The notes under the pieces: model-generated | Databases searched by the model: none | Told to the model about the DNA's origin: nothing | The model's input: only the letters and a program-made list of their open reading frames with translations | Shown: positions 43,040 to 51,752 of the stretch, one piece after another | Layout: each line of letters starts with the position of its first letter | Numbering within the stretch: the first letter of the stretch is position 1 | Assembly: GCF_028023555.1 (NCBI RefSeq) | Contig: NZ_JAQIOY010000001.1 | Location: forward strand, 186,001-250,000 | Reading direction: 5' to 3' | Length of the DNA: 64,000 bases | Origin: Thalassococcus_A lentus | GTDB taxonomy: Bacteria > Pseudomonadota > Alphaproteobacteria > Rhodobacterales > Rhodobacteraceae | Translations under genes and position numbers: made by a program

Positions 43040-43051
43040 AGGATTCCACAC

Positions 43052-43441
43052 ATGAGTGCTTTTTCCGACGCTCTGGCTGTTACGGCCAGCGGGCTGAAAG
43101 CGCAGGCCACCCGTCTTCGTATTCTGTCTGAGAACATCGCCAATACCGACACACCTGGGTATCGCCGAAAAACTGTACCCTTCAGGCTTGAAGCAAGTGA
43201 TACGGCCGTTGCGCAGGTTGCTGTTGGCAAGGTTCGTCTGGACCGGTCAGAACTGGCCCGCGTGCATGACCCTGCCCATCCGCTGGCCGATGCGACGGGC
43301 CACTATGACGGTAGCAACGTGGATCTGATCATAGAAATTGCAGACGCCCGTGAAGCGCAACGCAGCTATGAGGCCAATTTGAAGATGTTTGAGCAGACCC
43401 GGCAAATGTCGAGCGGTCTGATGGAGCTGCTGCGCCGTTAA
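43052..43441 (+). CDS. flgC: Flagellar basal-body rod protein FlgC
   Basis: Proximal rod protein, 129 residues. N-terminal ALAVTASGLKAQATRLRILSENIANTDTPGYRRK and C-terminal EAQRSYEANLKMFEQTRQMSSGLMELL are the paired helices of the family. Twelve bases after flgB. Confidence 0.95.
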   Translation: MSAFSDALAVTASGLKAQATRLRILSENIANTDTPGYRRKTVPFRLEASDTAVAQVAVGKVRLDRSELARVHDPAHPLADATGHYDGSNVDLIIEIADAREAQRSYEANLKMFEQTRQMSSGLMELLRR

Positions 43442-43471
43442 ACCCCAACCCTGTTGAAGGAGAATTCCAGA

Positions 43472-43765
43472 ATGGATGTCCGATCACTCTTTGCCGCACA
43501 GACCTATTCGGCAACAAAACCCGCTGTACAGGCAATTCCACAAGCGGGCGGTCCCGGAAAATCGACTTTCGCCGAAATCGCACGAGAACTCGAAGCAACG
43601 ATCCGCGGCGGAGAGCAAACCGCGCAGGCCGCGATGGCTGGCCGTGCGGATCCCCATGCCTTGGTCGAGGCGCTGGCCCAGTCCGAACTGGCTGTGGAAA
43701 CAGTCGTTGCCGTTCGCAACAAGGTCGTTGAGGCCTATCAGGAAATTTTGCGGATGCCGGTGTAG
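43472..43765 (+). CDS. fliE: Flagellar hook-basal body protein FliE
   Basis: Adaptor between MS ring and rod, 97 residues. The C-terminal part LVEALAQSELAVETVVAVRNKVVEAYQEILRMPV is typical. ATG at 43472 follows AAGGAGAAT. Its ring partner FliF is not encoded in the window. Confidence 0.92.
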   Translation: MDVRSLFAAQTYSATKPAVQAIPQAGGPGKSTFAEIARELEATIRGGEQTAQAAMAGRADPHALVEALAQSELAVETVVAVRNKVVEAYQEILRMPV

Positions 43766-43768
43766 GCA

Positions 43769-44038
43769 ATGCTGACCAATGCCATCTTCTTTGACACCCT
43801 GCAGCAGGGGTTGTGGATCGCTACGATCACTTCTGTTCCGATCCTGAGTGCGGCTTTGCTTGCTGGTGTCGGGGTCGGTCTTTTTCAGGCTTTGACGTCA
43901 ATTCAGGAAATGACCCTGACCTTTGTTCCCAAACTTCTCGCCATCGTCGCAGTGTTTTGGATGTCGATGGGTTTCATGACCACGACACTCGTGGATTTTT
44001 TCCAAGACCACCTGATCCCCATCATTACCGGAGGATAA
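43769..44038 (+). CDS. fliQ: Flagellar export apparatus protein FliQ
   Basis: Small two-span membrane protein of the export gate, 89 residues (GLWIATITSVPILSAALLAGVGVGLFQALTSIQEMTLTFVPKL). Three bases after fliE and one base before flgF. FliR, FlhA and FlhB are in the leftward block at 47.6-51.6 kb; FliP is not in the window. Confidence 0.94.
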   Translation: MLTNAIFFDTLQQGLWIATITSVPILSAALLAGVGVGLFQALTSIQEMTLTFVPKLLAIVAVFWMSMGFMTTTLVDFFQDHLIPIITGG

Positions 44039-44039
44039 A

Positions 44040-44753
44040 ATGGAAACTGCTGGCTACACGGCGTTGTCTCGTCAATCCGGTTTGATGCGAGAGATGCAGA
44101 TAATCGCGAACAATATCGCCAATGCAAACACCACAGGCTATCGACAAGAAGGTTTGCTGTTTTCAGAATTCGTGCAGCGGGCTGATGGTGGCGCGTCTGT
44201 TGCGATGTCGGCCGGGCGGGTTCGAAACACGTCCTTTGTTCAGGGCACGATGGAACAAACCGGAAATGCGCTGGATCTGGCAATCGAAGGTGACGGTTTC
44301 TTTCTGGTTCAGGCCCCCCAGGGTCAGCGGCTGACACGGTCCGGGGCCTTTTCTACCAATGCCGAAGCGACCCTTGTGACAGCCGACGGTTATCCGGTTC
44401 TTGATATTGGCGGTGCACCCGTTTTCGTGCCGCCGGGCTCCTCTGATCTCGCAATCGGAAGGGACGGAACCATTTCCACAGATGGACGGCCAATCGGACA
44501 AATCGGCATCGTGCGACCCACAGAGCCCGAGAATATGATCCGCGAGGGGGCTTTGCTGTTCCGCGCGGACGCGGGTTTTGACCCGGTCGATACGCCGCGT
44601 GTGATGCAGGGGTTTGTCGAATCCTCAAACGTGAACACCATTCTTCAGGTTGCCCGAATGATCGAGGTGCAGCGCGCCTACGAACTCGGCCAAAGCTTTT
44701 TGGAACGAGAAGACGAACGCATCCGGACTGCCGTGAAAACCTTTGTAAAATAA
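44040..44753 (+). CDS. flgF: Flagellar basal-body rod protein FlgF
   Basis: Distal-rod family protein, 237 residues. N-terminal signature MREMQIIANNIANANTTGYRQEGLLF; central LDLAIEGDGFFLVQAPQGQRLTRSGAF; C-terminal RMIEVQRAYELGQSFLEREDERIR. Shorter than FlgG and closest to FlgF by position before flgG. Confidence 0.92.
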   Translation: METAGYTALSRQSGLMREMQIIANNIANANTTGYRQEGLLFSEFVQRADGGASVAMSAGRVRNTSFVQGTMEQTGNALDLAIEGDGFFLVQAPQGQRLTRSGAFSTNAEATLVTADGYPVLDIGGAPVFVPPGSSDLAIGRDGTISTDGRPIGQIGIVRPTEPENMIREGALLFRADAGFDPVDTPRVMQGFVESSNVNTILQVARMIEVQRAYELGQSFLEREDERIRTAVKTFVK

Positions 44754-44765
44754 CAGGAGCAGACA

Positions 44766-45551
44766 ATGCGCGCCTTAACCATCGCCGCTACGGGCATGAG
44801 TGCCCAGCAAATGCGTGTCGAAGTGATCTCGAACAACCTCGCGAACATGAGCACCACGGGCTACAACGCCCGCCGGGCCGAGTTTGCCGACCTGCACTAC
44901 CAGCAATTGGCCCGACCCGGGTCAGTGAACGCTTCTGACGGCACCGTGTTGCCGACCGGCGTTCAACTGGGGTTGGGTGTCCGGCCCGCTGCGGTATCCG
45001 TGCAATTGGCACAGGGGTCGTTGTCCGCAACGGGTGGTGATCTGGACATCGCGATCGAAGGAGCCGGGTTTTTGGAAGTCACGCTGCCTTCGGGGCAGAT
45101 TGGCTACACCCGCGACGGCGCTCTCAAAAGAAGCAGTGAAGGGCTGATCGTCACCGCCGAAGGATTCCCCGTATCACCGGAAATCGTGATTCCGGATGAC
45201 GCACGCAGCATTTCAATTAATGCCGACGGCGAAGTCTATGCCTATTTCGCCTTAGCCGCAGAGGCTCAGTTGCTCGGACAATTCAGCATGGCCGGATTTA
45301 CCAACGCCAAAGGGCTGGAAGCGATTGGATCCAATCTGTTCATCGAAACCGAGGCGTCCGGACCTGCCCTGCAATCGACACCCGGGCAGGATGGTCTGGG
45401 AACCGTGCGACAAGGGTTCCTGGAAGACAGCTCAGTGGATGCGGTGAAGGAAATCACCGATTTGATCGAAGCCCAACGCGGCTATGAGCTGAACTCCAAG
45501 GTCATATCGGCTGCGGACCAGATGCTCGCCGCCACGAGCCAAGTCCGCTGA
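44766..45551 (+). CDS. flgG: Flagellar basal-body rod protein FlgG
   Basis: Distal rod protein, 261 residues, starting MRALTIAATGMSAQQMRVEVISNNLANMSTTGYNARRAEF and ending QRGYELNSKVISAADQMLAATSQVR, the standard FlgG ends. Twelve bases after flgF; its stop shares one base with the flgA start. Confidence 0.96.
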   Translation: MRALTIAATGMSAQQMRVEVISNNLANMSTTGYNARRAEFADLHYQQLARPGSVNASDGTVLPTGVQLGLGVRPAAVSVQLAQGSLSATGGDLDIAIEGAGFLEVTLPSGQIGYTRDGALKRSSEGLIVTAEGFPVSPEIVIPDDARSISINADGEVYAYFALAAEAQLLGQFSMAGFTNAKGLEAIGSNLFIETEASGPALQSTPGQDGLGTVRQGFLEDSSVDAVKEITDLIEAQRGYELNSKVISAADQMLAATSQVR

Positions 45552-45967
45552 TGCGCAGGCTCGTAGCACTGCTGGTTCTTTTGGCCGGGCAAAGTGGTGC
45601 TGAAACCGTGCTGGCGACGCGGACCATCAGACCCGCCGAGATCATCACCGCGGCTGATGTAAGGCTCGACCACTCTGTCACCGAAGGCGCATATACACGG
45701 CTCGGGGTGGTGATCGGGCAAGAAGCGCGCGTTGCGCTCTATCCGGGCAGGCCCGTGATGAAAGGCAGCATCGGTCGTCCGGCGTTAGTAGATCGCAATC
45801 AGATCGTTGAATTGGTCTTTGATACAGGAAGCTTGAGGATCGTTACCGAGGGTCGCGCACTTGGACGTGGCGGCTCGGGGGAACGCATACGCGTGATGAA
45901 CGTTTCCTCCCGCACAGTGTTGTTCGGAACAATCGCGGTTGATGGCAGTGTGGAGGTAACCCGATGA
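45551..45967 (+). CDS. flgA: P-ring chaperone FlgA
   Basis: Periplasmic chaperone for FlgI, 138 residues. Signal peptide MRRLVALLVLLAGQSGAE, then a SAF-like domain (RTIRPAEIITAADVRL...GRPVMKGSIGRPALVDRNQIVELVF). Short version usual for alphaproteobacteria. Coupled at both ends by overlapping start/stop codons. Confidence 0.9.
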   Translation: MRRLVALLVLLAGQSGAETVLATRTIRPAEIITAADVRLDHSVTEGAYTRLGVVIGQEARVALYPGRPVMKGSIGRPALVDRNQIVELVFDTGSLRIVTEGRALGRGGSGERIRVMNVSSRTVLFGTIAVDGSVEVTR

Positions 45968-46704
45968 AGGTTTCCATGAATGGGTTTGGTGTGGTTTTGG
46001 GCGCTGTCGTGCTCATGGCCGGATGCGCACGTCTCGATCATATCGGAAAACCACCCGAGTTTTCGGAACCGGATCAAAACCCCGAAAAGGTCGCCATGAT
46101 TTCGTCGGGCATCCCCCAGATAATCGAAGCAGAGCGAGCTTCGGATTCGGCGTCATTGTGGTCAGGTGGTCAGCGGTCTTTGTTGGGTGACAGACGTGCG
46201 ATAAAGCGCGGCGACATTCTAACCGTAGTGATCGAGATCGATGAACAGGCGGAAATCTCGAACAGCACAGCCCGGTCCCGTTCCGGGTCGGATGATCTGA
46301 GCATTCCGAACCTCTTTGGCATTCCCCAGCGGATCAATCAGGGCATTACGGACGGCGCCAGCCTGGACAATGCGGTTCAGATTGACGGATCAAGCCAGTC
46401 GCGGGGCGACGGGTCAGTGCGACGCGCCGAAGAACTGACACTGCGCATCGCTGCAACGGTTTTGAACACCTTGCCCAACGGAATTCTGCACATCGAGGGC
46501 AGTCAGGAAGTCCGCGTAAACTTTGAGATGCGCGAATTGTTCGTGTCCGGTTATGTGCGCCCGGAAGACATCTCTCGTCAGAATGAAATCACATATGACA
46601 AGATCGCGTCTGCCCGAATTTCCTATGGCGGACGGGGTCAGATTACAGACGTACAACAGCCCAGACTCGGAAGACAGGTGCTGGACGCTGTTCTGCCGTT
46701 TTAG
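45964..46704 (+). CDS. flgH: Flagellar L-ring lipoprotein FlgH
   Basis: Outer-membrane ring protein, 246 residues. Lipoprotein signal with lipobox LMAGC near residue 20. Body motifs: SLWSGGQRSLLGDRRAIKRGDILTVVIEIDEQAEISNSTARSRSG and NGILHIEGSQEVRVNFE, ending with a conserved SYGGRGQITDVQQPRLGRQVLDAVLPF. Overlaps flgA by ATGA. Confidence 0.95.
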   Translation: MKVSMNGFGVVLGAVVLMAGCARLDHIGKPPEFSEPDQNPEKVAMISSGIPQIIEAERASDSASLWSGGQRSLLGDRRAIKRGDILTVVIEIDEQAEISNSTARSRSGSDDLSIPNLFGIPQRINQGITDGASLDNAVQIDGSSQSRGDGSVRRAEELTLRIAATVLNTLPNGILHIEGSQEVRVNFEMRELFVSGYVRPEDISRQNEITYDKIASARISYGGRGQITDVQQPRLGRQVLDAVLPF

Positions 46705-46712
46705 AGGTCTCG

Positions 46713-47186
46713 ATGCTGAAACTCTTTCCAATTCTCTTGGCCATACTGGGCACCGGCGCTGGCGTCGGTGCCGGTCTGTATCTCAAACCGGATAAACCGC
46801 AGGAATCCGAACAGGTCGTTGACGAAAAACCAGACGAAAAGGGCAAAGAAGAGCCGACCGACACCACTGAGTTCGTCAAACTGAACAATCAATTCGTGAT
46901 CCCCGTTGTCGGCCCTGAACGGGTCAACGCGCTTGTGGTGTTGTCCCTAAGCATCGAAGTAAAGCCCGGCCAATCTCAATCCGTTTACAGTCAGGAGCCG
47001 AAGCTGCGCGACGAGTTCCTGCAAGTGTTGTTCGACCATGCGAACATCGGTGGGTTCGACGGGTCGTTTACCAAGGCGGATCGCATGGAAATTCTGCGGA
47101 ATGCGCTGCAGGAAACCGCAACGGCCGTGCTGGGCGATATCGCGCGTGGTGTCCTGATTACCGAAATCGCCCGGCAGGACGGTTAG
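46713..47186 (+). CDS. fliL: FliL-like flagellar basal body-associated protein
   Basis: A 157-residue protein with an N-terminal membrane segment (LFPILLAILGTGAGVGAGLYL), an acidic/Lys linker, and a periplasmic domain resembling the stomatin-like FliL domain (EFVKLNNQFVIPVVGPERVNALVVLSLSIEV). FliL surrounds the stator and supports torque. Eight bases after flgH and last in the operon. The similarity is moderate, so a FliL relative rather than a certain FliL. Confidence 0.72.
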   Translation: MLKLFPILLAILGTGAGVGAGLYLKPDKPQESEQVVDEKPDEKGKEEPTDTTEFVKLNNQFVIPVVGPERVNALVVLSLSIEVKPGQSQSVYSQEPKLRDEFLQVLFDHANIGGFDGSFTKADRMEILRNALQETATAVLGDIARGVLITEIARQDG

Positions 47187-47210
47187 TCAAACATCCGAGT
47201 TTTACGCTGA

Positions 47211-47636
47211 TTAGTCTCGAAACAGACTACGCTGCATCAGGACAAGTGCATCCGTTCTTACCGCCTCTTTTTGCGCCTCGCCTTTTTCTCGTTCGGTTTT
47301 TGCATCCTGGATGATTTCTTGCAGGGCAAGATCCCTCGAAAACGCCCGTTTGGCCGCATCGCGCCGATCTTCTTCCTTGGCTCGGCACAGCGCTGTCTTT
47401 TGCAAGATTTCCAATCGTCTTTGCAGCATCCAACCGTTCCATAGCGTGTCCGCGCCGATTGATTGTCGCGCATGCAAACTGGCATTTTCACGCTGGCCCA
47501 GTTTGCGCATTTCATCGATCTCGGCCAACTCGCTGTCCAACGCCGCCCGTTCCTGCAACGCTTGGCGGTATCGCCGCATTGCCTGCTCTTTCAGGACGCG
47601 CGTTGCATGTCTCAGCTGTTCCAGATCCTTCGTCAT
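47211..47636 (-). CDS. FliJ-like coiled-coil protein
   Basis: A 141-residue, almost wholly helical charged protein (LEQLRHATRVLKEQAMRRYRQALQERAALDSELAEIDE). FliJ, the export-ATPase stalk, has this size and character. Its ATG at 47636 overlaps the flhB stop by four bases. Sequence identity to FliJ is not obvious to me, so the call is by size, coiled coil and context. Confidence 0.55.
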   Translation of the reverse strand: MTKDLEQLRHATRVLKEQAMRRYRQALQERAALDSELAEIDEMRKLGQRENASLHARQSIGADTLWNGWMLQRRLEILQKTALCRAKEEDRRDAAKRAFSRDLALQEIIQDAKTEREKGEAQKEAVRTDALVLMQRSLFRD

Positions 47637-48724
47637 GTCCACCCTTTTCCACGGGCTTTCAAACGCATTTCCTGCGCAAAGCGGATCGCAGCCGCGACCG
47701 GTTTATAGTGTTCGGGGGCGATCTGCGCGCCGATTTCAGTCGTCGCATGCAAGGCGCGCGCCGTGGGTGGGTCAGAATGAATTGGAACACCGGCTTCTGT
47801 TGCGATTTCCCGGATTTTCAACGCGATCTCATCTTGGCCTTTTGCGACGCAAACCGGGGCTTCTCCGGGCTGCCTGCTCCAAGTCAGCGCAACGGCAAAA
47901 TGCGTTGGGTTCACTATGATAACATCGGCATTCGGCACATCCTGCATCATCTGGCCCGTTGCCAATTGCTGTGCACGTGCACGGCGATGTTGTTTGAACA
48001 TCGGATCCCCATCGGACTCCTTGAATTCGTCGCGCATCTCTTTCTGAGACATCCTGTTCTTGCGAAGATGTTCAGTCCGCTGCCAGAAGAAGTCGATCAT
48101 GCCGATGACCAGTGCAATAATGACGACCAGGATCAAAAACCGAAGGATCATTTGCACCATGATCAAGGCACCGCCATTTGCATCGAGATAGATGCTGGCG
48201 CTGATGTCGGCCATCTGCGCGCGCAGAAACAACGCCAGACAGATCGAATAAGCCAGCAATTTGACAAAGCTCTTGGCGAACTCAAAAAGCCCCCGACGCC
48301 CAAATTTGTTCTTTGCGTTTTCAATGATGGAAATGCGTGACCGTTTGAACGCCAGCTTTGACGGGGTGAACAACAAGCCACGCGTCGCAAAAAGACAAAG
48401 CAACACCGCAAGCCCGGAGAACGCGAACAACGGAAGTGTTGGCGCCAGTATTGGCCCAACCACCGCCCAGACGATCCCTTTACGACCCTCCCCAAAAGCA
48501 TGGATGGCCAACCGGTCCGGCTGTTCGATCAAGGGCATCAACCCATCCCCGATCGCGCGCAGTGACCATCCGCCAATTGCCGCGCAAGACAGAAACATCC
48601 CAAGGTAGGCGCATCCAGTCAGCAGATCAGGCGCACGCGGGATTTCACCTTTCTTTCGGGCGTCCTCCAGTTTCTTTGGTGATGCTTCATGGCTTTTTTC
48701 TGCGCTTTCGTCCTGATCCGCCAT
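47633..48724 (-). CDS. flhB: Flagellar export apparatus protein FlhB
   Basis: Switch protein of the export gate, 363 residues with four membrane spans. Starts ADQDESAEKSHEASPKKLEDARKKGEIPRA; the autocleavage site NPTH is seen in VIIVNPTHFAVALTW. FliK acts on its C-terminal part. Six bases after fliR and overlapping the FliJ-like gene. Confidence 0.96.
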   Translation of the reverse strand: MADQDESAEKSHEASPKKLEDARKKGEIPRAPDLLTGCAYLGMFLSCAAIGGWSLRAIGDGLMPLIEQPDRLAIHAFGEGRKGIVWAVVGPILAPTLPLFAFSGLAVLLCLFATRGLLFTPSKLAFKRSRISIIENAKNKFGRRGLFEFAKSFVKLLAYSICLALFLRAQMADISASIYLDANGGALIMVQMILRFLILVVIIALVIGMIDFFWQRTEHLRKNRMSQKEMRDEFKESDGDPMFKQHRRARAQQLATGQMMQDVPNADVIIVNPTHFAVALTWSRQPGEAPVCVAKGQDEIALKIREIATEAGVPIHSDPPTARALHATTEIGAQIAPEHYKPVAAAIRFAQEMRLKARGKGWT

Positions 48725-48730
48725 GATTGC

Positions 48731-49498
48731 CTACCGAACGGGCGCAGCCAAAAACACATCAACCGCCGACACCCAGACTGACAGGATGACCGGCGCGCAT
48801 AGAAACAACATGAAAATGGAGCCAAACGTGATGACCGGGGCCCCGACAAAGGCGACCATTAGCTGAGGCATCGCTTTGTTGATGACCCCCAAAGTCAGGT
48901 TGTACAGGACCGAGAGGATAAAAAACGGAGCCGCGAGACTGAACGCCAGCGCAAAACTTTGCGCGACCCGATCGCGGCCCATCTGCGCAATCGCAGCAGG
49001 GTCAGGTGCTGACAAGGCTGGCAAGAATTCATAGGACAACATGATGTAGGCTGCCGCTTTAACATGAAAGCCGGTCGCCATAAGCAAGGCCAGCGCTGCA
49101 ACGGTCAAAATGTGACCAATCGCTGGGAGCGGATCGGCACCTGTCTGGCCCATGAGCTGTGACAGGGAGGTGGACTGAGCAGCAATCGCGCCCGCTGTTT
49201 GCAGTGCAAAAATAAACAATCTCAGCAGCAATCCGATGAACAGCCCAGAAACCGTTTCCGTAAACAATGCCCAGACCAAATCTGGCAAGTTGGCAGTGGT
49301 CGCCGTGAACGCGGCGCTCTGGGTGGGTGCCACCACCAAGCTGAGCATCAAGGCCAGGGCTAATCGAATCCTGACGCTGAGAACCTGTTCGCCCAGCGCC
49401 GGCAGCACCGCCATTGCCGCAGCCACACGGATAAAGACCAACAGAAAAACCCAGGCGTTGTCCGTCACACCTGCAATCAATTGAGGCAGACCGGTCAT
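48731..49498 (-). CDS. fliR: Flagellar export apparatus protein FliR
   Basis: Export-gate membrane protein, 255 residues with six hydrophobic segments (WVFLLVFIRVAAAMAVLPALGEQVL, ALFTETVSGLFIGLLLRLFIFALQTAGAIAAQ). Overlaps flhA by four bases. Confidence 0.94.
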   Translation of the reverse strand: MTGLPQLIAGVTDNAWVFLLVFIRVAAAMAVLPALGEQVLSVRIRLALALMLSLVVAPTQSAAFTATTANLPDLVWALFTETVSGLFIGLLLRLFIFALQTAGAIAAQSTSLSQLMGQTGADPLPAIGHILTVAALALLMATGFHVKAAAYIMLSYEFLPALSAPDPAAIAQMGRDRVAQSFALAFSLAAPFFILSVLYNLTLGVINKAMPQLMVAFVGAPVITFGSIFMLFLCAPVILSVWVSAVDVFLAAPVR

Positions 49499-51573
49499 GC
49501 TGCGACGGTTCCGACCAGTGTTGGTTTCGCTTCAAGTCCGATCTCTTCGAAAGACATGACAGGGTTTGAGATGCCCTTGGCCGTCATCACCGTGCGGACA
49601 TAGCGTCTGCGCCGGGCTGATGTCACAACAGCTGCGAAAACACCGCGATTTCCGGCGTCGCCAACCTGCTCTGCAAGACCTGTGGTCAACAACTCAAATC
49701 GATCAGGCGGCAATGCCACATCGAGCGTGCCCGGGCCGCTTTCGATCTGGTAAGCCTCAAAGGTTTCCTCCCATTCCGGCGCAAGTTGGATCAATGGAAT
49801 GGTTCCATCCTCGCGCCGCATACCGGCGACCAACTGGAAACTCAGGCGCTGGCGAACGTGCTCACAGATCGCTTCAGGCGCGGTTTGCTGTCCCCGCATT
49901 TCGGCAATGGCCTCGAGAATCAAAGGAAGGTTTCTGATCGAAACCTGTTCGTCCAGCAAAAGGCGCAAGACCCGATGCAATGTGTCGATCTGCACACGAT
50001 CCGGGATCAATTCATCGAGCAGTTTGCGATTGGCCTCAGCTCTCGTATCGTTGGACAGGGAAACCAATTCGTCCAACAGACGCCGCAGAGCCTTGAGCGT
50101 CAGAAGCCGGCCGAAATTGCGGCGGATTACTTCCAGAAGATGGGTCGCAAGAACCTCGGTTGGGCTTACAATTGTAACGCCGGTCAGGGCGGCGCGATCC
50201 TGATCTTCGGGGTGAATCCAGCGGGCCGGTGCGCCGTATACCGGTTCTGTCACGTCTCGCCCCTTTGGAAGCGCCGACTTGTCATCAGGCACCAGCGCCA
50301 GAACCAGATCGGGATTCAGCTCACCGCGGGACATTTCGACGCCGTGTATTCGGATCACATAAGTGCCCGTCGGCAAAGCCGGGGCATCGGTTAGCCTGAT
50401 CTCCGGCAAAATCAGCCCAAAATGGCTGGCAACATGTGTCCGCATGTTCGTAATCCGGGCATCAAGCCCGGTTCCGGGATCAAGCACCATGTTCACAAGG
50501 TCAGGTGCAAACTCCACATGGATGTCATCGAGATCCAGCACATCTCCGATTGGCTTTTCAACGGGCACGATTGGCACCGGCTGTTGGTTGGTCTCGTCAG
50601 CTTGATCAGACTTGCGTGTAATCCAAAATGCGGTCCCTCCAAGAACCATGCCACCGATCAGAAATGGGAAAAACGGCAGTCCGGGCACCAAGGCAAATAG
50701 AACCATTAGAACCGCAACAGTGGCCAAGGCTGCGGGGTGACGCCCCAGCTGAGATGCCACAGCCAGATCCGTGGCTCCGGTTGCGCCCCCACGGGCCAAG
50801 AGCAAACCAGCCGCGATAGAGATGATGACGGCCGGGATCTGCGAGACCAAACCATCGCCCACCGTCAGAATCGCATAGGTTTCCATCGCATCGCCGACCG
50901 CCATGTCGTGCATGAACACGCCCATGATGATCCCCATGACCAGATTCAATCCAGTGATGAGCAACCCTGCGACCGCGTCACCTTTTACGAATTTCGAGGC
51001 GCCATCAAGCGAACCAAAGAAAGTGGTTTCCTGCTGCTCGCGTTCACGGCGAAGCTTTGCTTCGGTATGATCGATTGCGCCGGCGGACATATCTGCATCA
51101 ATGGCCAGCTGTTTTCCCGGCATCGCATCCAGCGCAAAACGCGCAGAAACTTCGGCCATTCTCGCTGCGCCTTTGGTAATGACCGCAAAGTTCACGATCA
51201 TCAGCACGCCAAACACCACCAACCCGAGAAACACGCTCCCGCCCATGACAAAATTGGCAAACCCCTCAATCACCTCACCCGCTGCATGGGTGCCGGAATG
51301 ACCTTCTCCGATGATCAACTTGGTCGAACTGACGTTCAGTGACAGCCGCAGCATCAACGAGGCCAGCAAAATGGTCGGAAAGGCCGAAAAGTCCAATGGG
51401 CGCTCGATAAACAAGGTGACCGTAAAGATCAGGATCGCCAAACCGAAGGAAGCTGCCAGTCCGATATCGAGAACCCACGGGGGCATGGGCAGGATCATCA
51501 TGACAATGATCGCCATCAGCACCAGTGCCAGCAATATGGTCGGTTGGAAAAGAGCCTTGGCGTCAAAGTTCAT
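49495..51573 (-). CDS. flhA: Flagellar export apparatus protein FlhA
   Basis: Central export-gate protein, 692 residues: eight membrane spans in the first ~330 residues, including the FHIPEP-like region RPLDFSAFPTILLASLMLRLSLNVSSTKLIIGEGH, then the cytoplasmic receptor domain that binds chaperone-substrate complexes (REDGTIPLIQLAPEWEE). ATG at 51573 is used; 11 extra codons upstream are not conserved. Confidence 0.96.
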   Translation of the reverse strand: MNFDAKALFQPTILLALVLMAIIVMMILPMPPWVLDIGLAASFGLAILIFTVTLFIERPLDFSAFPTILLASLMLRLSLNVSSTKLIIGEGHSGTHAAGEVIEGFANFVMGGSVFLGLVVFGVLMIVNFAVITKGAARMAEVSARFALDAMPGKQLAIDADMSAGAIDHTEAKLRREREQQETTFFGSLDGASKFVKGDAVAGLLITGLNLVMGIIMGVFMHDMAVGDAMETYAILTVGDGLVSQIPAVIISIAAGLLLARGGATGATDLAVASQLGRHPAALATVAVLMVLFALVPGLPFFPFLIGGMVLGGTAFWITRKSDQADETNQQPVPIVPVEKPIGDVLDLDDIHVEFAPDLVNMVLDPGTGLDARITNMRTHVASHFGLILPEIRLTDAPALPTGTYVIRIHGVEMSRGELNPDLVLALVPDDKSALPKGRDVTEPVYGAPARWIHPEDQDRAALTGVTIVSPTEVLATHLLEVIRRNFGRLLTLKALRRLLDELVSLSNDTRAEANRKLLDELIPDRVQIDTLHRVLRLLLDEQVSIRNLPLILEAIAEMRGQQTAPEAICEHVRQRLSFQLVAGMRREDGTIPLIQLAPEWEETFEAYQIESGPGTLDVALPPDRFELLTTGLAEQVGDAGNRGVFAAVVTSARRRRYVRTVMTAKGISNPVMSFEEIGLEAKPTLVGTVAA

Positions 51574-51752
51574 TTTAGAGGTCCGCGAAAGTCTGAGGTT
51601 CGCCAAAGATCAGGCGCATACTGCGTGTCCCGATAGCTCCAAACCAAGCCATACGCTGGCGCTGGAAATGCGGCCAACCCAGTGCCTTGGCCGTAGACGA
51701 CCGGTCACTTACTCTGAGTATCCGCAACCGGTTTAATTTTAGGTAACAACGA